This document shows, one piece after another, positions 1 to 6,831 of a DNA stretch of 12,702 nucleotides. Source of the stretch: Fimbriimonas sp. Its GTDB lineage: Bacteria > Armatimonadota > Fimbriimonadia > Fimbriimonadales > Fimbriimonadaceae. The notes below the pieces were generated by a model. That model saw only the letters and a list, made by a program, of their open reading frames with translations. It did no database searches and was not told where the DNA came from. The position numbers and the translations under genes were made by a program. The stretch's first letter is position 1, and every line of letters begins with the position of its first letter. The stretch lies in the NCBI GenBank assembly GCA_030447945.1, contig JAUJNV010000057.1, forward strand, positions 1-12,702, in the 5' to 3' direction.

Positions 1-27
1 GCCGTCCGGCTCCGCCGGAAAGGCAAA

Positions 28-45
28 GCGCGAAGAGCTTCGCGC
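28..45 (-). terminator. Possible intrinsic terminator after the helicase gene
   Basis: The arms GCGCGAAG and CTTCGCGC are perfectly complementary and almost touching, so the RNA would form a stem of about 7 bp with a tetraloop. The hairpin starts 16 bases past the helicase stop codon. On the minus strand it is followed by TTTGCCTTTCC, a weak interrupted U-rich tract. Position and structure fit a terminator, but the U tract is poor. Confidence 0.45.
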
Positions 46-61
46 ACTCCCAAAGGGTGGG

Positions 62-1861
62 CTACCGCAAGCTCGCCATCTCGCGCCGCTTCATCTGAAT
101 GAGCGTCCACGCCTTTCCCGCGCTCTCGATCAAGTCGACCATCGTCCGCTCGACCCCCAGCGCGAGGAGCTCCTCGCGCTGCTTCGCCGTCATCGGCTCG
201 TTGCGCCAGCGGCCGGCGGCGGAGATGAGGCCGCCCACGAACGGCCAGACGTCCTTCAGGCGGCGCTCGGCGACTTCGAAAGCGCGCTTGAGCTCGTCGC
301 CGCAGTCGAAGGGACCCTCGTTGCGCAGCGCCGACTCCAAGGTGAGCCAGTGGCGGCCCAAGGGGTCGCATTCGAGGCGGGCGGTGCGGTGCTCTTCGCG
401 GGCGGAGGAGCCGCAGGGGAGGAGGTAGAGGCCGTCGCCGACCTTCATCCACGCTAGGCGGCTTACCTGCGCCATCCCCTCGGGCACGGAAAGCTCCGCG
501 AGGAGGTCAACCGCCGTGAGGGTCGCTCCGAGATCCTCGTACTTCGTCGGGCGGCGGAACATCGCCGCCTGCTGCGCGGGCTCCAGCCGCTCCCACGCCT
601 CCAGCGCCTCGACCACGCCGTGCCCCTCCAGGTCGAAGGCGGGCGGCAAGCCCACCACCGCCGCCACGCTCGGACGCTCCGCCTTCTGCGGGTCCAGCCC
701 CTCCTCTTTCGGCGGCGTCAGCGTCAGGCCGTTGTCCACCACGTCGATCACCACGCAGTCGGCCTTCCCGCTGCCGCGAACCGCCGTGCGGCGGGCGGCG
801 GCGGTGACGACGCCGTCGATGGTGTCCGGAAGCACCCGCAGGCCACGCCCGATGCACTGCGTGTAGAGCGCCCAGCTCTGGGTCGGGCGGAGCATGAGCA
901 CGCAGGACGCCTCGGGGATGTCCACCCCTTCGGTGGCGACTTCGACTTTCGTCAGCACCTGCGTCTCGCCGCGGGAGAAGCGGCGGAGGACGCCCGCGCG
1001 GACCGCCGTGTGCATCGCGCCGTTCACCGACTCCGCCGAGACGCCGCGCGCGCGGAAAAGCTTAGCGACGTCCTCCGCGTGCTCGACGCCCGTGCAGAAG
1101 ACGATGGTCCGCCGGTCCCGCGCGACCTGCGCCCAGTGCTCGAACGCCACCTCATTGCGCGCATCCGTGTTCACGGCCTCCTGGAGCTGGCGCGCGTCGT
1201 AGTCGCCCCGGCGGACGCGCACTCGCGAGAGGTCCACGTCGGTCGCCACGCGGTACCCCTTGAGGTCGGCGAGCCACCCGTCCTTCACCGCCTCGCGCAG
1301 GGTGTAGCTGAAGGCGACCTCCTGGAAGATCGCCTGATCCGAGCCGTGGAGGGGTTTGTTGTCCATCCGATGCGGCGTCGCGGTGACCCCGACCGCAAAG
1401 CACCTTCCGTCGAACGCCCCGAAGCGGCGCATCGCGTTGACATACCCCTCGGCCGCCGCGTGATGGCACTCGTCCACGATCATCAGCCCCGGCTCGAACC
1501 CCTCCAGCCGCTTCGTCCCCGCCCGCCCCACGGACTGCACGCTCGCCACGACGACCCGACCGCCCGCCTTCGACCGTCGCCCGCCCCCCTCGACCGACAC
1601 CCCGAGCGAGGGGTTTTGGTGCCCGATGCGCCGCATCGCCTGATCCAGCAGCTCGCGCCGGTGGGCGAGGACGAGCGAGGACTCGCCGTAGGAGCGCTCG
1701 AAGTCCCCGATCAGCGCGCTGAAGAGCGTCGTCTTGCCCGTCCCGGTCGGACTCACGACGAGCACGCGCTGGAGCCCACGATCCTTGCAGGCGAGGATGT
1801 GCGCCTTCGCCTGCTCCTGATACGGGCGCAGGACGACTTCGGAGGGAATACCTTCGGGCAT
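62..1861 (-). CDS. SF2 DEAD/DEAH-box helicase, RadD-like
   Basis: This 599-residue ATP-dependent nucleic-acid helicase or translocase has both RecA-like domains of superfamily 2. Visible motifs: LRPYQEQA near residue 11 (Q-like motif), Walker A GTGKTT at 40-45, LAHRRELLDQ at 65-74, DECH at 130-133, TATP at 160-163, TIVFCTG near 252, the motif V stretch ATEGVDIP at 309-316 and motif VI QCIGRGLR at 335-342. Motif order and spacing resemble E. coli RadD/YejH, which acts in recombinational repair, but I see no RadD-type zinc cysteines. Residues from about 385 to 599 form a C-terminal region I cannot assign. The only good start is the ATG at 1861; the sequence before it (GCGCTCCCCC) has no Shine-Dalgarno. 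No nuclease, methylase or other defence gene lies beside it, so a repair or general helicase role is the safest reading. Confidence 0.85.
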   Translation of the reverse strand: MPEGIPSEVVLRPYQEQAKAHILACKDRGLQRVLVVSPTGTGKTTLFSALIGDFERSYGESSLVLAHRRELLDQAMRRIGHQNPSLGVSVEGGGRRSKAGGRVVVASVQSVGRAGTKRLEGFEPGLMIVDECHHAAAEGYVNAMRRFGAFDGRCFAVGVTATPHRMDNKPLHGSDQAIFQEVAFSYTLREAVKDGWLADLKGYRVATDVDLSRVRVRRGDYDARQLQEAVNTDARNEVAFEHWAQVARDRRTIVFCTGVEHAEDVAKLFRARGVSAESVNGAMHTAVRAGVLRRFSRGETQVLTKVEVATEGVDIPEASCVLMLRPTQSWALYTQCIGRGLRVLPDTIDGVVTAAARRTAVRGSGKADCVVIDVVDNGLTLTPPKEEGLDPQKAERPSVAAVVGLPPAFDLEGHGVVEALEAWERLEPAQQAAMFRRPTKYEDLGATLTAVDLLAELSVPEGMAQVSRLAWMKVGDGLYLLPCGSSAREEHRTARLECDPLGRHWLTLESALRNEGPFDCGDELKRAFEVAERRLKDVWPFVGGLISAAGRWRNEPMTAKQREELLALGVERTMVDLIESAGKAWTLIQMKRREMASLR

Positions 1862-1940
1862 GGGGGAGCGCCGCGCGAAGTGCGGTGGAAAGGCGAGGTT
1901 ACCGCCCCCGCCGAGGGGAGTTTTCCCCCTTCTGAAATCA

Positions 1941-1991
1941 GGCGTTGAGGCGTTCAGGGATGGGCTTGTACCTCAACCCTCAACCCTCTCC
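1941..1991. repeat. Small 7-nt repeat and inverted arm beside the glycosidase stop
   Basis: At 1971-1991 the sequence reads CCTCAAC, CCTCAAC, CCTCTCC, a 7-nt period of three units. GTTGAGG at 1944-1950 is complementary to CCTCAAC. The array ends 8 bases from the stop codon of the minus-strand glycosidase gene. It looks like a minimal version of the larger heptamer arrays at 2984-3117 and 9935-10094. Confidence 0.4.
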
Positions 1992-1998
1992 GGCAGGA

Positions 1999-2607
1999 CT
2001 ACTCGACCGGGCGCTCGCTGAGGACGAGCATGTTGCTCAGGTTCCGCCCGGGGCGGATGAGCATCGAGCCGCGGTAGTACAGGCAGGTGGAGGTGCCGCC
2101 GTCCATGCTCAGCGCGTCGCGCACGCCTTGCGAGACCATCGCCTTGCCGAACTCGCTCAGCGTCACCTTTTGGCCGGTCGCCATCAGCACGAGCTTGCCC
2201 TTCTTCGTGAGCCCGATACCCGTGCGCGACGCGCGGCCCCAGATGCGGCGGTCGCGGAAGCGCTGCGCCTTGGGGTTCGGGCGCACCTTGCCCGCCGAAA
2301 CCAGCCTGACCGCGCCCCGGATGGCCCACCGGTAGGACTCCCAGTCGTACCGGTGCCGAAACTTCGTGTCGAAGATCCGCACGTTCCCGAACCAGTCGAC
2401 GCCCACGGCCGACCCCCGCTCCCCTTTGGCGACGAGCTTGCCGTCCACCAACACGTCGGCCACCGGGTAGCCGCTCTGGGGCGCAAAGAACGTGCCCGTG
2501 ATCGCCACCGCCGGCTGCCGCTGGGCGACGAGGCTCCAGGGGGAGGCCAGGCGGCGCGAGTGGACGGTACGCGTGGCGACGCGGCCCCACGCCCGGTGGG
2601 CCTGCAC
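1999..2607 (-). CDS. Phosphodiester glycosidase family protein (NAGPA-like)
   Basis: This 202-residue protein matches the phosphodiester glycosidase / NAGPA domain family, whose founding member removes GlcNAc from phosphodiester-linked mannose on lysosomal enzymes; bacterial members mostly act on unknown exported glycans. Family landmarks are ITGTFF at 36-41, GSAVGVDWFG near 65-74, RTGIGLT at 128-134, SMDGGTST at 167-174 and RNLSNML at 188-194. The domain fills the protein and there is no signal peptide, although relatives are commonly exported, so the N-terminus is short. The GTG start at 2607 is nearly forced: an in-frame TAA lies at 2617-2619. No Shine-Dalgarno precedes it; a TAATAT box ends 6 nt upstream, suggesting a leaderless message. 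The bacterial substrate cannot be told from the sequence. Confidence 0.8.
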   Translation of the reverse strand: MQAHRAWGRVATRTVHSRRLASPWSLVAQRQPAVAITGTFFAPQSGYPVADVLVDGKLVAKGERGSAVGVDWFGNVRIFDTKFRHRYDWESYRWAIRGAVRLVSAGKVRPNPKAQRFRDRRIWGRASRTGIGLTKKGKLVLMATGQKVTLSEFGKAMVSQGVRDALSMDGGTSTCLYYRGSMLIRPGRNLSNMLVLSERPVE

Positions 2608-2613
2608 GGCGTG

Positions 2614-2619
2614 ATATTA
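2614..2619 (-). promoter_or_regulatory. -10-like TAATAT box, probable leaderless promoter
   Basis: On the minus strand TAATAT is followed by six bases (CACGCC) and then the GTG start of the glycosidase gene, so transcription would begin at or next to the start codon. No Shine-Dalgarno and no clear -35 box are present. The same arrangement precedes the M42 peptidase and cyclophilin genes. Confidence 0.45.
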
Positions 2620-2940
2620 GTGCTTGCCCTACTTGAACGACGAGTAGGCGATCGGCCGAGATGCGACGCGCGTGGGACCCACAACCGCCAGGGTCAGGGC
2701 GCGAGTAAGGTCATTTCTGTCCAAGAAGGTCTAGGTCGGAGAACGTCGTCCCGTTCCGTCGGCTCTGCCGTCCCTCCCCAGAGGACCCTCACCATCACAA
2801 CGCGCGAGCCCCCTCGGCGCATTGTCCTCCTTAAAGCAGACTAGAGAACCGCCCCTCACCTTACCCAACCCCTTCTGCATCCTCATACTGAATGCGAAGC
2901 GGAGGCAAGACGATCCGGCGCTAGCCTAGCCCGAAGAGCA
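2620..2940. other. Intergenic stretch with no recognised feature
   Basis: Between the glycosidase promoter and the repeat cluster I find no convincing ORF, tRNA or small-RNA signature, and no tandem repeat. Only short C-rich stretches around 2850-2875 faintly recall the nearby repeats. It may hold distal promoter sequence or eroded repeat copies. Confidence 0.4.
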
Positions 2941-2981
2941 CCTCCGGACCCCCTCGCCTTTTGCGAAGCAAAGGGAGAGGG
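2941..2981. repeat. CCTCCGGACCCCCTC repeat with hairpin, copy 1
   Basis: The 15-mer at 2941-2955 recurs exactly at 9896-9910. It runs into an imperfect hairpin, CCCTCGCCTTTTGC (2951-2964) against GCAAAGGGAGAGGG (2968-2981) with a GAA loop. A related inverted end, GAGGGGGTCCCGGAG, lies at 3151-3165. It appears to be one end of a dispersed intergenic element. Confidence 0.55.
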
Positions 2982-2983
2982 CT

Positions 2984-3117
2984 GGGTGAGGGTTCTGGGG
3001 AGTGACGACTGACGAATGACCATTGACGATTGACACCGGCGGCTTCTCCCCTGAACACTCACCCCCATCACCCATCACCCATCAATCGTCAATCGTCACT
3101 TCCCAGAACCCTCACCC
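2984..3117. repeat. 31-bp inverted repeat built from 7-nt tandem units
   Basis: Arms 2984-3014 and 3087-3117 are complementary at 29 of 31 positions, with 72 bases between. The inner parts are 7-nt tandem arrays: 3003-3037 reads TGACGAC, TGACGAA, TGACCAT, TGACGAT, TGACACC, and 3070-3097 reads ACCCATC, ACCCATC, AATCGTC, AATCGTC. The outer parts are G-rich on the plus strand (GGGTGAGGGTTCTGGG, 2984-2999) and C-rich at 3102-3117. No ORF crosses it. The arrays resemble the heptameric short tandem repeats described in cyanobacteria; that similarity is only in style. Confidence 0.75.
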
Positions 3118-3121
3118 CCTG

Positions 3122-3157
3122 CCCCCTCTCCCGTGACAAACCACACGGGAGAGGGGG
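3122..3157. repeat. Strong 14-bp hairpin downstream of glgC
   Basis: CCCCCTCTCCCGTG (3122-3135) pairs perfectly with CACGGGAGAGGGGG (3144-3157) around an 8-base loop. It begins 13 bases past the glgC stop, so it would sit at the 3' end of the glgC message. There is no U tract afterwards, so a classical intrinsic terminator is doubtful; RNA 3'-end stabilisation or a repeat-element end is equally possible. Confidence 0.6.
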
Positions 3158-3170
3158 TCCCGGAGATTCT

Positions 3171-4279
3171 CTAAATCGCGGGCGCTTTCCGGCCCAGCAC
3201 CTGAATCTCCTCCTCGCCTCCCACACGCCCCGTGGCCTCGACGCCCTCGCCGACGATCGCCCGCGTCACTTCCGCTCCCGCACGCACCACGGCCCCGCCG
3301 TGGACGATGGCATCCCGCACGACCGCCCCCTCCTCGACCACCGCGCCCGGCCCGAGGATCGTGCCCCGGACGTCTCCCGCGATGTCGCACCCCGGCGAGA
3401 GGAGGGAGTCCTCGACCCGCGCGCCGACGCGGACGCAAGCCCCGAGCCGTTGCGCGCTACGTGTGCGGATAGGCCAGGCCGGGTCGTCGAGCCGCAGCTC
3501 CTCCGTCCGGTGCAGCAGGTCCTGGTGGCCCTCCCGTAGCTCGGGATGGTCCCCGTCGCGCCAGTACCCTTCCAAGCGGAACTCACGCGCGTCCCCACTC
3601 GCGACGAGCGCGGGATCAGCTCGTGCCCGAAGTCCTTCAGCTCGTTCCCGCCCAGCTCCTGGAGGGTGGCAAAGAGACGTCCGGCGTCGTAGGCGAAGAC
3701 CTCCGTCGTCACAACGTCGCTCGGGGGGTCTTCGGGCTTGTAGGCGAACTCCTCGACGCGTCCCGCGCCGTCCGTCCGGACCACCCCGTAGCGGCTGACG
3801 TCTTCGCCGGGGAGGCGCTTCGTCACCATCGTCAGCGCGGCCCGCGCCTCCAGATGCGCATCCACCACGTCGCGCAGGTCGAGCGTGAAGACGTGGTCCG
3901 CGCTGAGCACGAGCACCACGTCCGGCCCGAAGGCACGCATAGCGTCCAGGTGCCGGAATAGGGCGTCGGCGTTCCCTTCGGCGAACCCCTCGTCCTCCCC
4001 GCCCTGGTACGGCGGCAGCACGAGGAGCCCGCCGCGCGAGCGGTCGAGGTCCCAGGGGCGTCCGTTGGCGAGGTGCTCGTTGAGCGCCTGGGGCAGATAC
4101 TGCTCCACCACCCACACGTTCTCCAGCCCGCTGTTCGCGCAGTTGGAGAGGGCGAAGTCGATCAGCCGGTACATCCCCCCGAACGGCACGGCCGGCTTGG
4201 CCCTCCCCTCGGTAAGCGCCCCCAGCCGGTTCCCCTCTCCGCCCGCCAGGACGACCGCCAACACCTTGGGCCTTGCCAC
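3171..4279 (-). pseudogene. glgC: Glucose-1-phosphate adenylyltransferase (ADP-glucose pyrophosphorylase), frameshifted
   Basis: GlgC makes ADP-glucose from glucose-1-phosphate and ATP, the first committed step of bacterial glycogen synthesis. The nucleotidyltransferase part shows LAGGEGNRLGALT (11-23), RAKPAVPFGG (26-35), a GNADALF block (102-108), SADHVF (126-131, the catalytic Asp region) and YKPEDP (180-185). At about 3609-3612 the frame breaks after HELIPR and continues in another frame with LVASGD, GYWRDGDHP and left-handed beta-helix hexapeptides such as TILGPGAVVEEGAVV. One missing base explains the break; the repaired protein would be 369 residues, shorter than the usual 400-430. I prefer GTG at 4279 (MARPKVLAVVLAGG), because the reading frame upstream to 4399 is Pro-rich and unlike the family. 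No Shine-Dalgarno is visible. Both halves look well conserved, so a sequence error is likelier than decay. Confidence 0.85.
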
Positions 4280-4374
4280 AGGTCTGTGACCGGCGAGACG
4301 GGAGGAGGGTTCAGGCCGCGGGCTGGGCGGTGGGTTCGGGTCCCCGTAGGTGCGATATCCTGTCGCGCATCGGG

Positions 4375-4414
4375 CGCCGGGACGTTGCACTACCGGCACC
4401 CGAACGTCCCGGCG
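4375..4414 (-). terminator. 12-bp hairpin after the double-STN gene
   Basis: CGCCGGGACGTT (4375-4386) pairs perfectly with AACGTCCCGGCG (4403-4414) around a 16-base loop. It starts 8 bases past the stop codon of the double-STN gene and lies before glgC, so it could end or attenuate transcription between them. On the minus strand it is followed by CCCGATGCGC and not a U tract, so factor-independent termination would be weak. Confidence 0.45.
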
Positions 4415-4422
4415 GACACCGG

Positions 4423-5202
4423 TTAGCGGCGGCCCGGTTTTCGCGCGGTGATGGTGTAAACGCCAGCTTCGATCCGGTACGTCGCCCCCACCTGCCTCAG
4501 GATCTCTTCGAGCGTCGCCCCGAATGTCCGGTTGCCTCCCATCGTCATCGTCACCTTCCCCCGCAGGTCGGGAGGAATCTTGAACGTGATACCGGTCGAC
4601 CCGGACAGCTCCTCAAGCGCCGCTCGTACGTCGACCCGCTCCAGGACGAGCTGTTGGAGATCGCCCCGCGCGACCACACGGAGATCCGATTTGCGCACCT
4701 TGTAGAGGCGTCTGCTCTGGACGACATACAGGAACCCTCCGTCGCTGGTAACCGCCGACGGCACATTCGGTTCCGGCACGATGGATGAGTGGGATCTTGG
4801 GGCAGGGCGTGCCGAGTGGCTCCCCACCGACTCGCGAAGGACGATGTCGTACACGCCGCTCTCAATGCGGTACGTCGCGTCAACCTGCCGCAGAATGTTC
4901 TGCAACGCGGTCTCGAGGACCACGTTCCGGAGGCTCACGGTGATGATGCCCTGTACCTCCGGCGAGATCGAGTAGGAGACGCCGGCCCCTCGAAAGAGCG
5001 ATCTCACCGCTTCTCGCAAGTCCACGTTGTGGAACTCAACCGACGGGATGATCTTTTGGCCGGGATCCTGCCGCCGTGCCGCCCGCCGATCCCCCGGCTT
5101 TCCCGGCTCGGCATAAGCCGGGCCGGAAACCAGACTGCCCGCGATGCCCAGCAACGCGACGCCCCCTACCGCGCAAGCGCCCCAAGCCCTGAACGTCATC
5201 AT
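4423..5202 (-). CDS. Exported protein with two secretin-type STN domains
   Basis: This 259-residue protein has a signal peptide (residues 1-31, ending AYA) and two copies of the beta-alpha-beta domain found at the N-terminus of secretins and TonB-linked transporters (STN/secretin_N-like). Copy 1 spans about 53-121 and copy 2 about 184-253. Their ends are strikingly alike: ILRQVDATYRIESGVYDI against ILRQVGATYRIEAGVYTI. Between them lies a short stretch, LYVVQSRRLYKVRKSDL (158-174), also present in the next gene upstream. There is no secretin barrel, so it is not an outer-membrane channel itself. A periplasmic scaffold or partner of a secretin or type IV pilus machine is an inference. Two ATG codons are adjacent at the start; GGGGGC about 5 bases upstream is a weak ribosome site. 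The gene is preceded at 123 bp by its Gly-rich relative and may share its message. Confidence 0.75.
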   Translation of the reverse strand: MMTFRAWGACAVGGVALLGIAGSLVSGPAYAEPGKPGDRRAARRQDPGQKIIPSVEFHNVDLREAVRSLFRGAGVSYSISPEVQGIITVSLRNVVLETALQNILRQVDATYRIESGVYDIVLRESVGSHSARPAPRSHSSIVPEPNVPSAVTSDGGFLYVVQSRRLYKVRKSDLRVVARGDLQQLVLERVDVRAALEELSGSTGITFKIPPDLRGKVTMTMGGNRTFGATLEEILRQVGATYRIEAGVYTITARKPGRR

Positions 5203-5269
5203 ACGAAGCCCCCGTCGGCGCCCGGGCGCCCATGGAAGGACTCGCCGAAGGAGCCGGAACGTTCAGAAG

Positions 5270-5303
5270 CCTGTCCCTCAGATGCAATGATGCTGAGGGC
5301 AGG
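5270..5303 (-). terminator. Hairpin between the Gly-rich and double-STN genes
   Basis: On the minus strand CCTGCCCTCAG pairs with CTGAGGGACAGG through 11 bp with one bulged A and an 11-base loop. It lies 21 bases after the Gly-rich gene stop and 67 bases before the double-STN start. No U tract follows, so it may be a weak terminator, a processing site or a leader structure that sets the ratio of the two products. Confidence 0.35.
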
Positions 5304-5324
5304 CCTTGCCCAAGAGGCGCGGGC

Positions 5325-5711
5325 CTACTTCTTGCCGCCACCGCCCGTGCCGCCAGCACCACCGCCACCGCCGCGCGGCGTTCGGCCCTCGCCGGCTCGG
5401 CGTGGCCCGCGCAGATCAACATGATTCACCAGCAGGTTGTCCTTCTGCACCTTGAAGAGCCGGTTTCCCTGGAAGATGTACACGTGCGTGTTGTCATCAA
5501 GCATGACCGCCGGTCCGCCGAAGCCAGGCCCCATCCCAGGCACGGGTCCGCCCTGTCCGCGCAGCCCCCCCGGAGCTTGACCAAAGCCCCCGCCGACCCC
5601 CTGCGGGCCCGCCACCTGGGCATAGGACGAGCTGGAGACGAGCGACCCGCCGACCGCGAGAACCGCCAGGCCCGCGATCACGCAAGCACCAAGACTCTTC
5701 TTCGTCAACAT
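5325..5711 (-). CDS. Small exported Gly-rich protein
   Basis: I do not recognise a named family. The 128-residue product has a signal peptide (1-31, ending SYA), a Gly/Pro-rich segment (34-68), a short conserved-looking stretch HVYIFQGNRLFKVQKDNL (75-92), and a Gly-rich tail ending GGTGGGGKK. The stretch matches LYVVQSRRLYKVRKSDL of the downstream double-STN protein, and the two signal peptides share GAC, GSLVS and YA at the same positions. It resembles single-blade, propeller-like sequences (YVLRGNTLYK types) I recall from Planctomycetes-like bacteria. The start is supported by GGAGG six bases before the ATG. A hairpin (5726-5743, stem AGGCGC/GCGCCT) lies just before that ribosome site and could affect translation. 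Role unknown; a surface or periplasmic accessory is plausible. Confidence 0.65.
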   Translation of the reverse strand: MLTKKSLGACVIAGLAVLAVGGSLVSSSSYAQVAGPQGVGGGFGQAPGGLRGQGGPVPGMGPGFGGPAVMLDDNTHVYIFQGNRLFKVQKDNLLVNHVDLRGPRRAGEGRTPRGGGGGAGGTGGGGKK

Positions 5712-5818
5712 AGGAGACCTCCGTGAGGCGCAGCGAAGCGCCTACTCTCCCTGACGCAACGGCGGCCGCCGTGTTCGGCTAGCTTGTTGCAAAGACTGCC
5801 GAACCGCGGGCGGAGCGC

Positions 5819-6742
5819 TTACTGGATCGGCTTGCCGCGCCTCTTCAGCTTCAGATTGAGGTACTTTTGCATCCCCTTCCAAGCTTCGGGGGAGACGATC
5901 TTCGCACTGCCGTCGGCGAATGCTACCGTACGCGTCCCATCGGGCCACGCGACCGGGTCGTACAGCATCGGCGTCCTCGAGGGCTCCTCGATGGCGGTTG
6001 CCGACACCCCGGAGAGGCTCATATTAAGGGAGAAAGTGCCGGCGGATCGGGGGTTCAGAGTTTGCCACACATCGTCGTTCTTCATGTACGGCCGGGTGAC
6101 TCTCTGCATGGTCTTGACGCTGTGGACGTAGGGCATCACGTCGTCGTGTTCTGGAAGATAGATCAGGATGGCGGTGGCCGCCTGCTTGACGTTGGACAAA
6201 GCTTGAGTCCGCTTGGCATGGCTCATCGCGGCTTCGCCCTTCTGCGACAATCGGGTGAGGATCCCGAGGTACTTCTCGCGGTTCAGCTCCGGGAACGGCT
6301 CGATGGAGCCGATCTGGTCCGCCTTCATCAGCTTGAGCTTGAGCCGCGTGCTCTTCAGAGGCTTCCCTTCCGAGAACGCTCGCAGGTCGTCGAGCGAGGG
6401 CTCGAGGATGTAGGTGACGACGAAGTCTTGGGCGTAGACGCGGACGGTCTCGCTGCGCGTCCAGGCGACGGGCAGAATTTCGAAGAGTTGCTCCATGCGC
6501 CGGTTCTCGGCCCTACTGGAAAGTCCCAGGGAGCTCAACTGGAAGGCGTAGCTCGAGTAGTAGTCGCCAAAGACGCCGCTGCTCTGCTCCTTCAGCTTGA
6601 GCGGGCGATAGTCCGCGCCCAGCTCCGAAGCCTGGACCGTAAGGGGAAGGTTCGTCCCGGCGAATGTCGGGGCGTCCTGCGCGGCCGTCAGGCAGCACGG
6701 GAGCGTTAGCGTTAAGGATAGGAACAAGCTACGATAAATCAT
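5819..6742 (-). CDS. Secreted protein with DUF1559/prepilin-like C-terminal half
   Basis: This 307-residue protein starts with a normal signal peptide (about 1-22, LTLPCCLTAAQ) and has no prepilin methylation helix. Residues about 181-268 read like the head of DUF1559 or type II pseudopilin-like proteins: ALSNVKQAATAILIY (181-195), DDVMPY (200-205), SLNMSLSG (228-235) and RTVAFADGSAKIVSPEAW (251-268), the last matching the usual NVAFADGHVKW-type end. Residues about 25-170 are not recognised. The start is well supported: AGGAGG lies six bases before the ATG. The gene heads the run of three secreted-protein genes (107 bp to the next). Function is unknown; an exported filament accessory or surface protein is an inference from the head domain. 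Confidence 0.6.
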   Translation of the reverse strand: MIYRSLFLSLTLTLPCCLTAAQDAPTFAGTNLPLTVQASELGADYRPLKLKEQSSGVFGDYYSSYAFQLSSLGLSSRAENRRMEQLFEILPVAWTRSETVRVYAQDFVVTYILEPSLDDLRAFSEGKPLKSTRLKLKLMKADQIGSIEPFPELNREKYLGILTRLSQKGEAAMSHAKRTQALSNVKQAATAILIYLPEHDDVMPYVHSVKTMQRVTRPYMKNDDVWQTLNPRSAGTFSLNMSLSGVSATAIEEPSRTPMLYDPVAWPDGTRTVAFADGSAKIVSPEAWKGMQKYLNLKLKRRGKPIQ

Positions 6743-6759
6743 CTTCGGCCTCCTGCAGC

Positions 6760-6765
6760 ATTATA
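6760..6765 (-). promoter_or_regulatory. Consensus TATAAT close to the Shine-Dalgarno of the secreted-protein gene
   Basis: On the minus strand a perfect TATAAT is followed by GCTGC and then AGGAGG, with the ATG at 6742. Normal spacing would put the first transcribed base at 6753 or 6754, so the message would begin with its Shine-Dalgarno and have a leader of only 11-12 bases. There is no good -35 box, so the promoter assignment is tentative. Confidence 0.35.
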
Positions 6766-6831
6766 AGGCCGATTGCCGACTCTTCCGTGAATCGCGGGAC
6801 ATTGCGTTCTCCTACGAGAATGTGTGACAAG

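Noticed and set aside
62..1861. Helicase as part of a new defence system
   Set aside because: A lone SF2 helicase with no nuclease, methylase, sensor or toxin neighbour gives no support; its neighbours look like housekeeping and secreted-protein genes.
620..1948. 442-residue plus-strand ORF
   Set aside because: It lies antisense to the helicase, whose motifs are all in order. The product is His/Arg/Pro/Ala-rich with no domain, typical of a shadow frame in GC-rich DNA.
2184..2684. Alternative 166-residue minus-strand ORF over the glycosidase start
   Set aside because: The product is Ser/Arg/Ala-rich with no family motifs, while the overlapping frame carries the complete glycosidase domain.
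3003..3097. CRISPR-like array
   Set aside because: Units are 7 nt long, contiguous and varied; there are no 25-37-nt repeats with unique spacers and no cas gene.
4280..4399. 40-residue N-terminal extension of glgC
   Set aside because: It is Pro/Arg-rich, does not resemble GlgC and crosses the 4375-4414 hairpin. The family start fits the GTG at 4279.
5759..5772. 14-bp perfect palindrome ACGGCGGCCGCCGT
   Set aside because: In sequence this GC-rich such palindromes arise readily by chance. With no loop it makes a poor RNA hairpin, and nothing ties it to a function.
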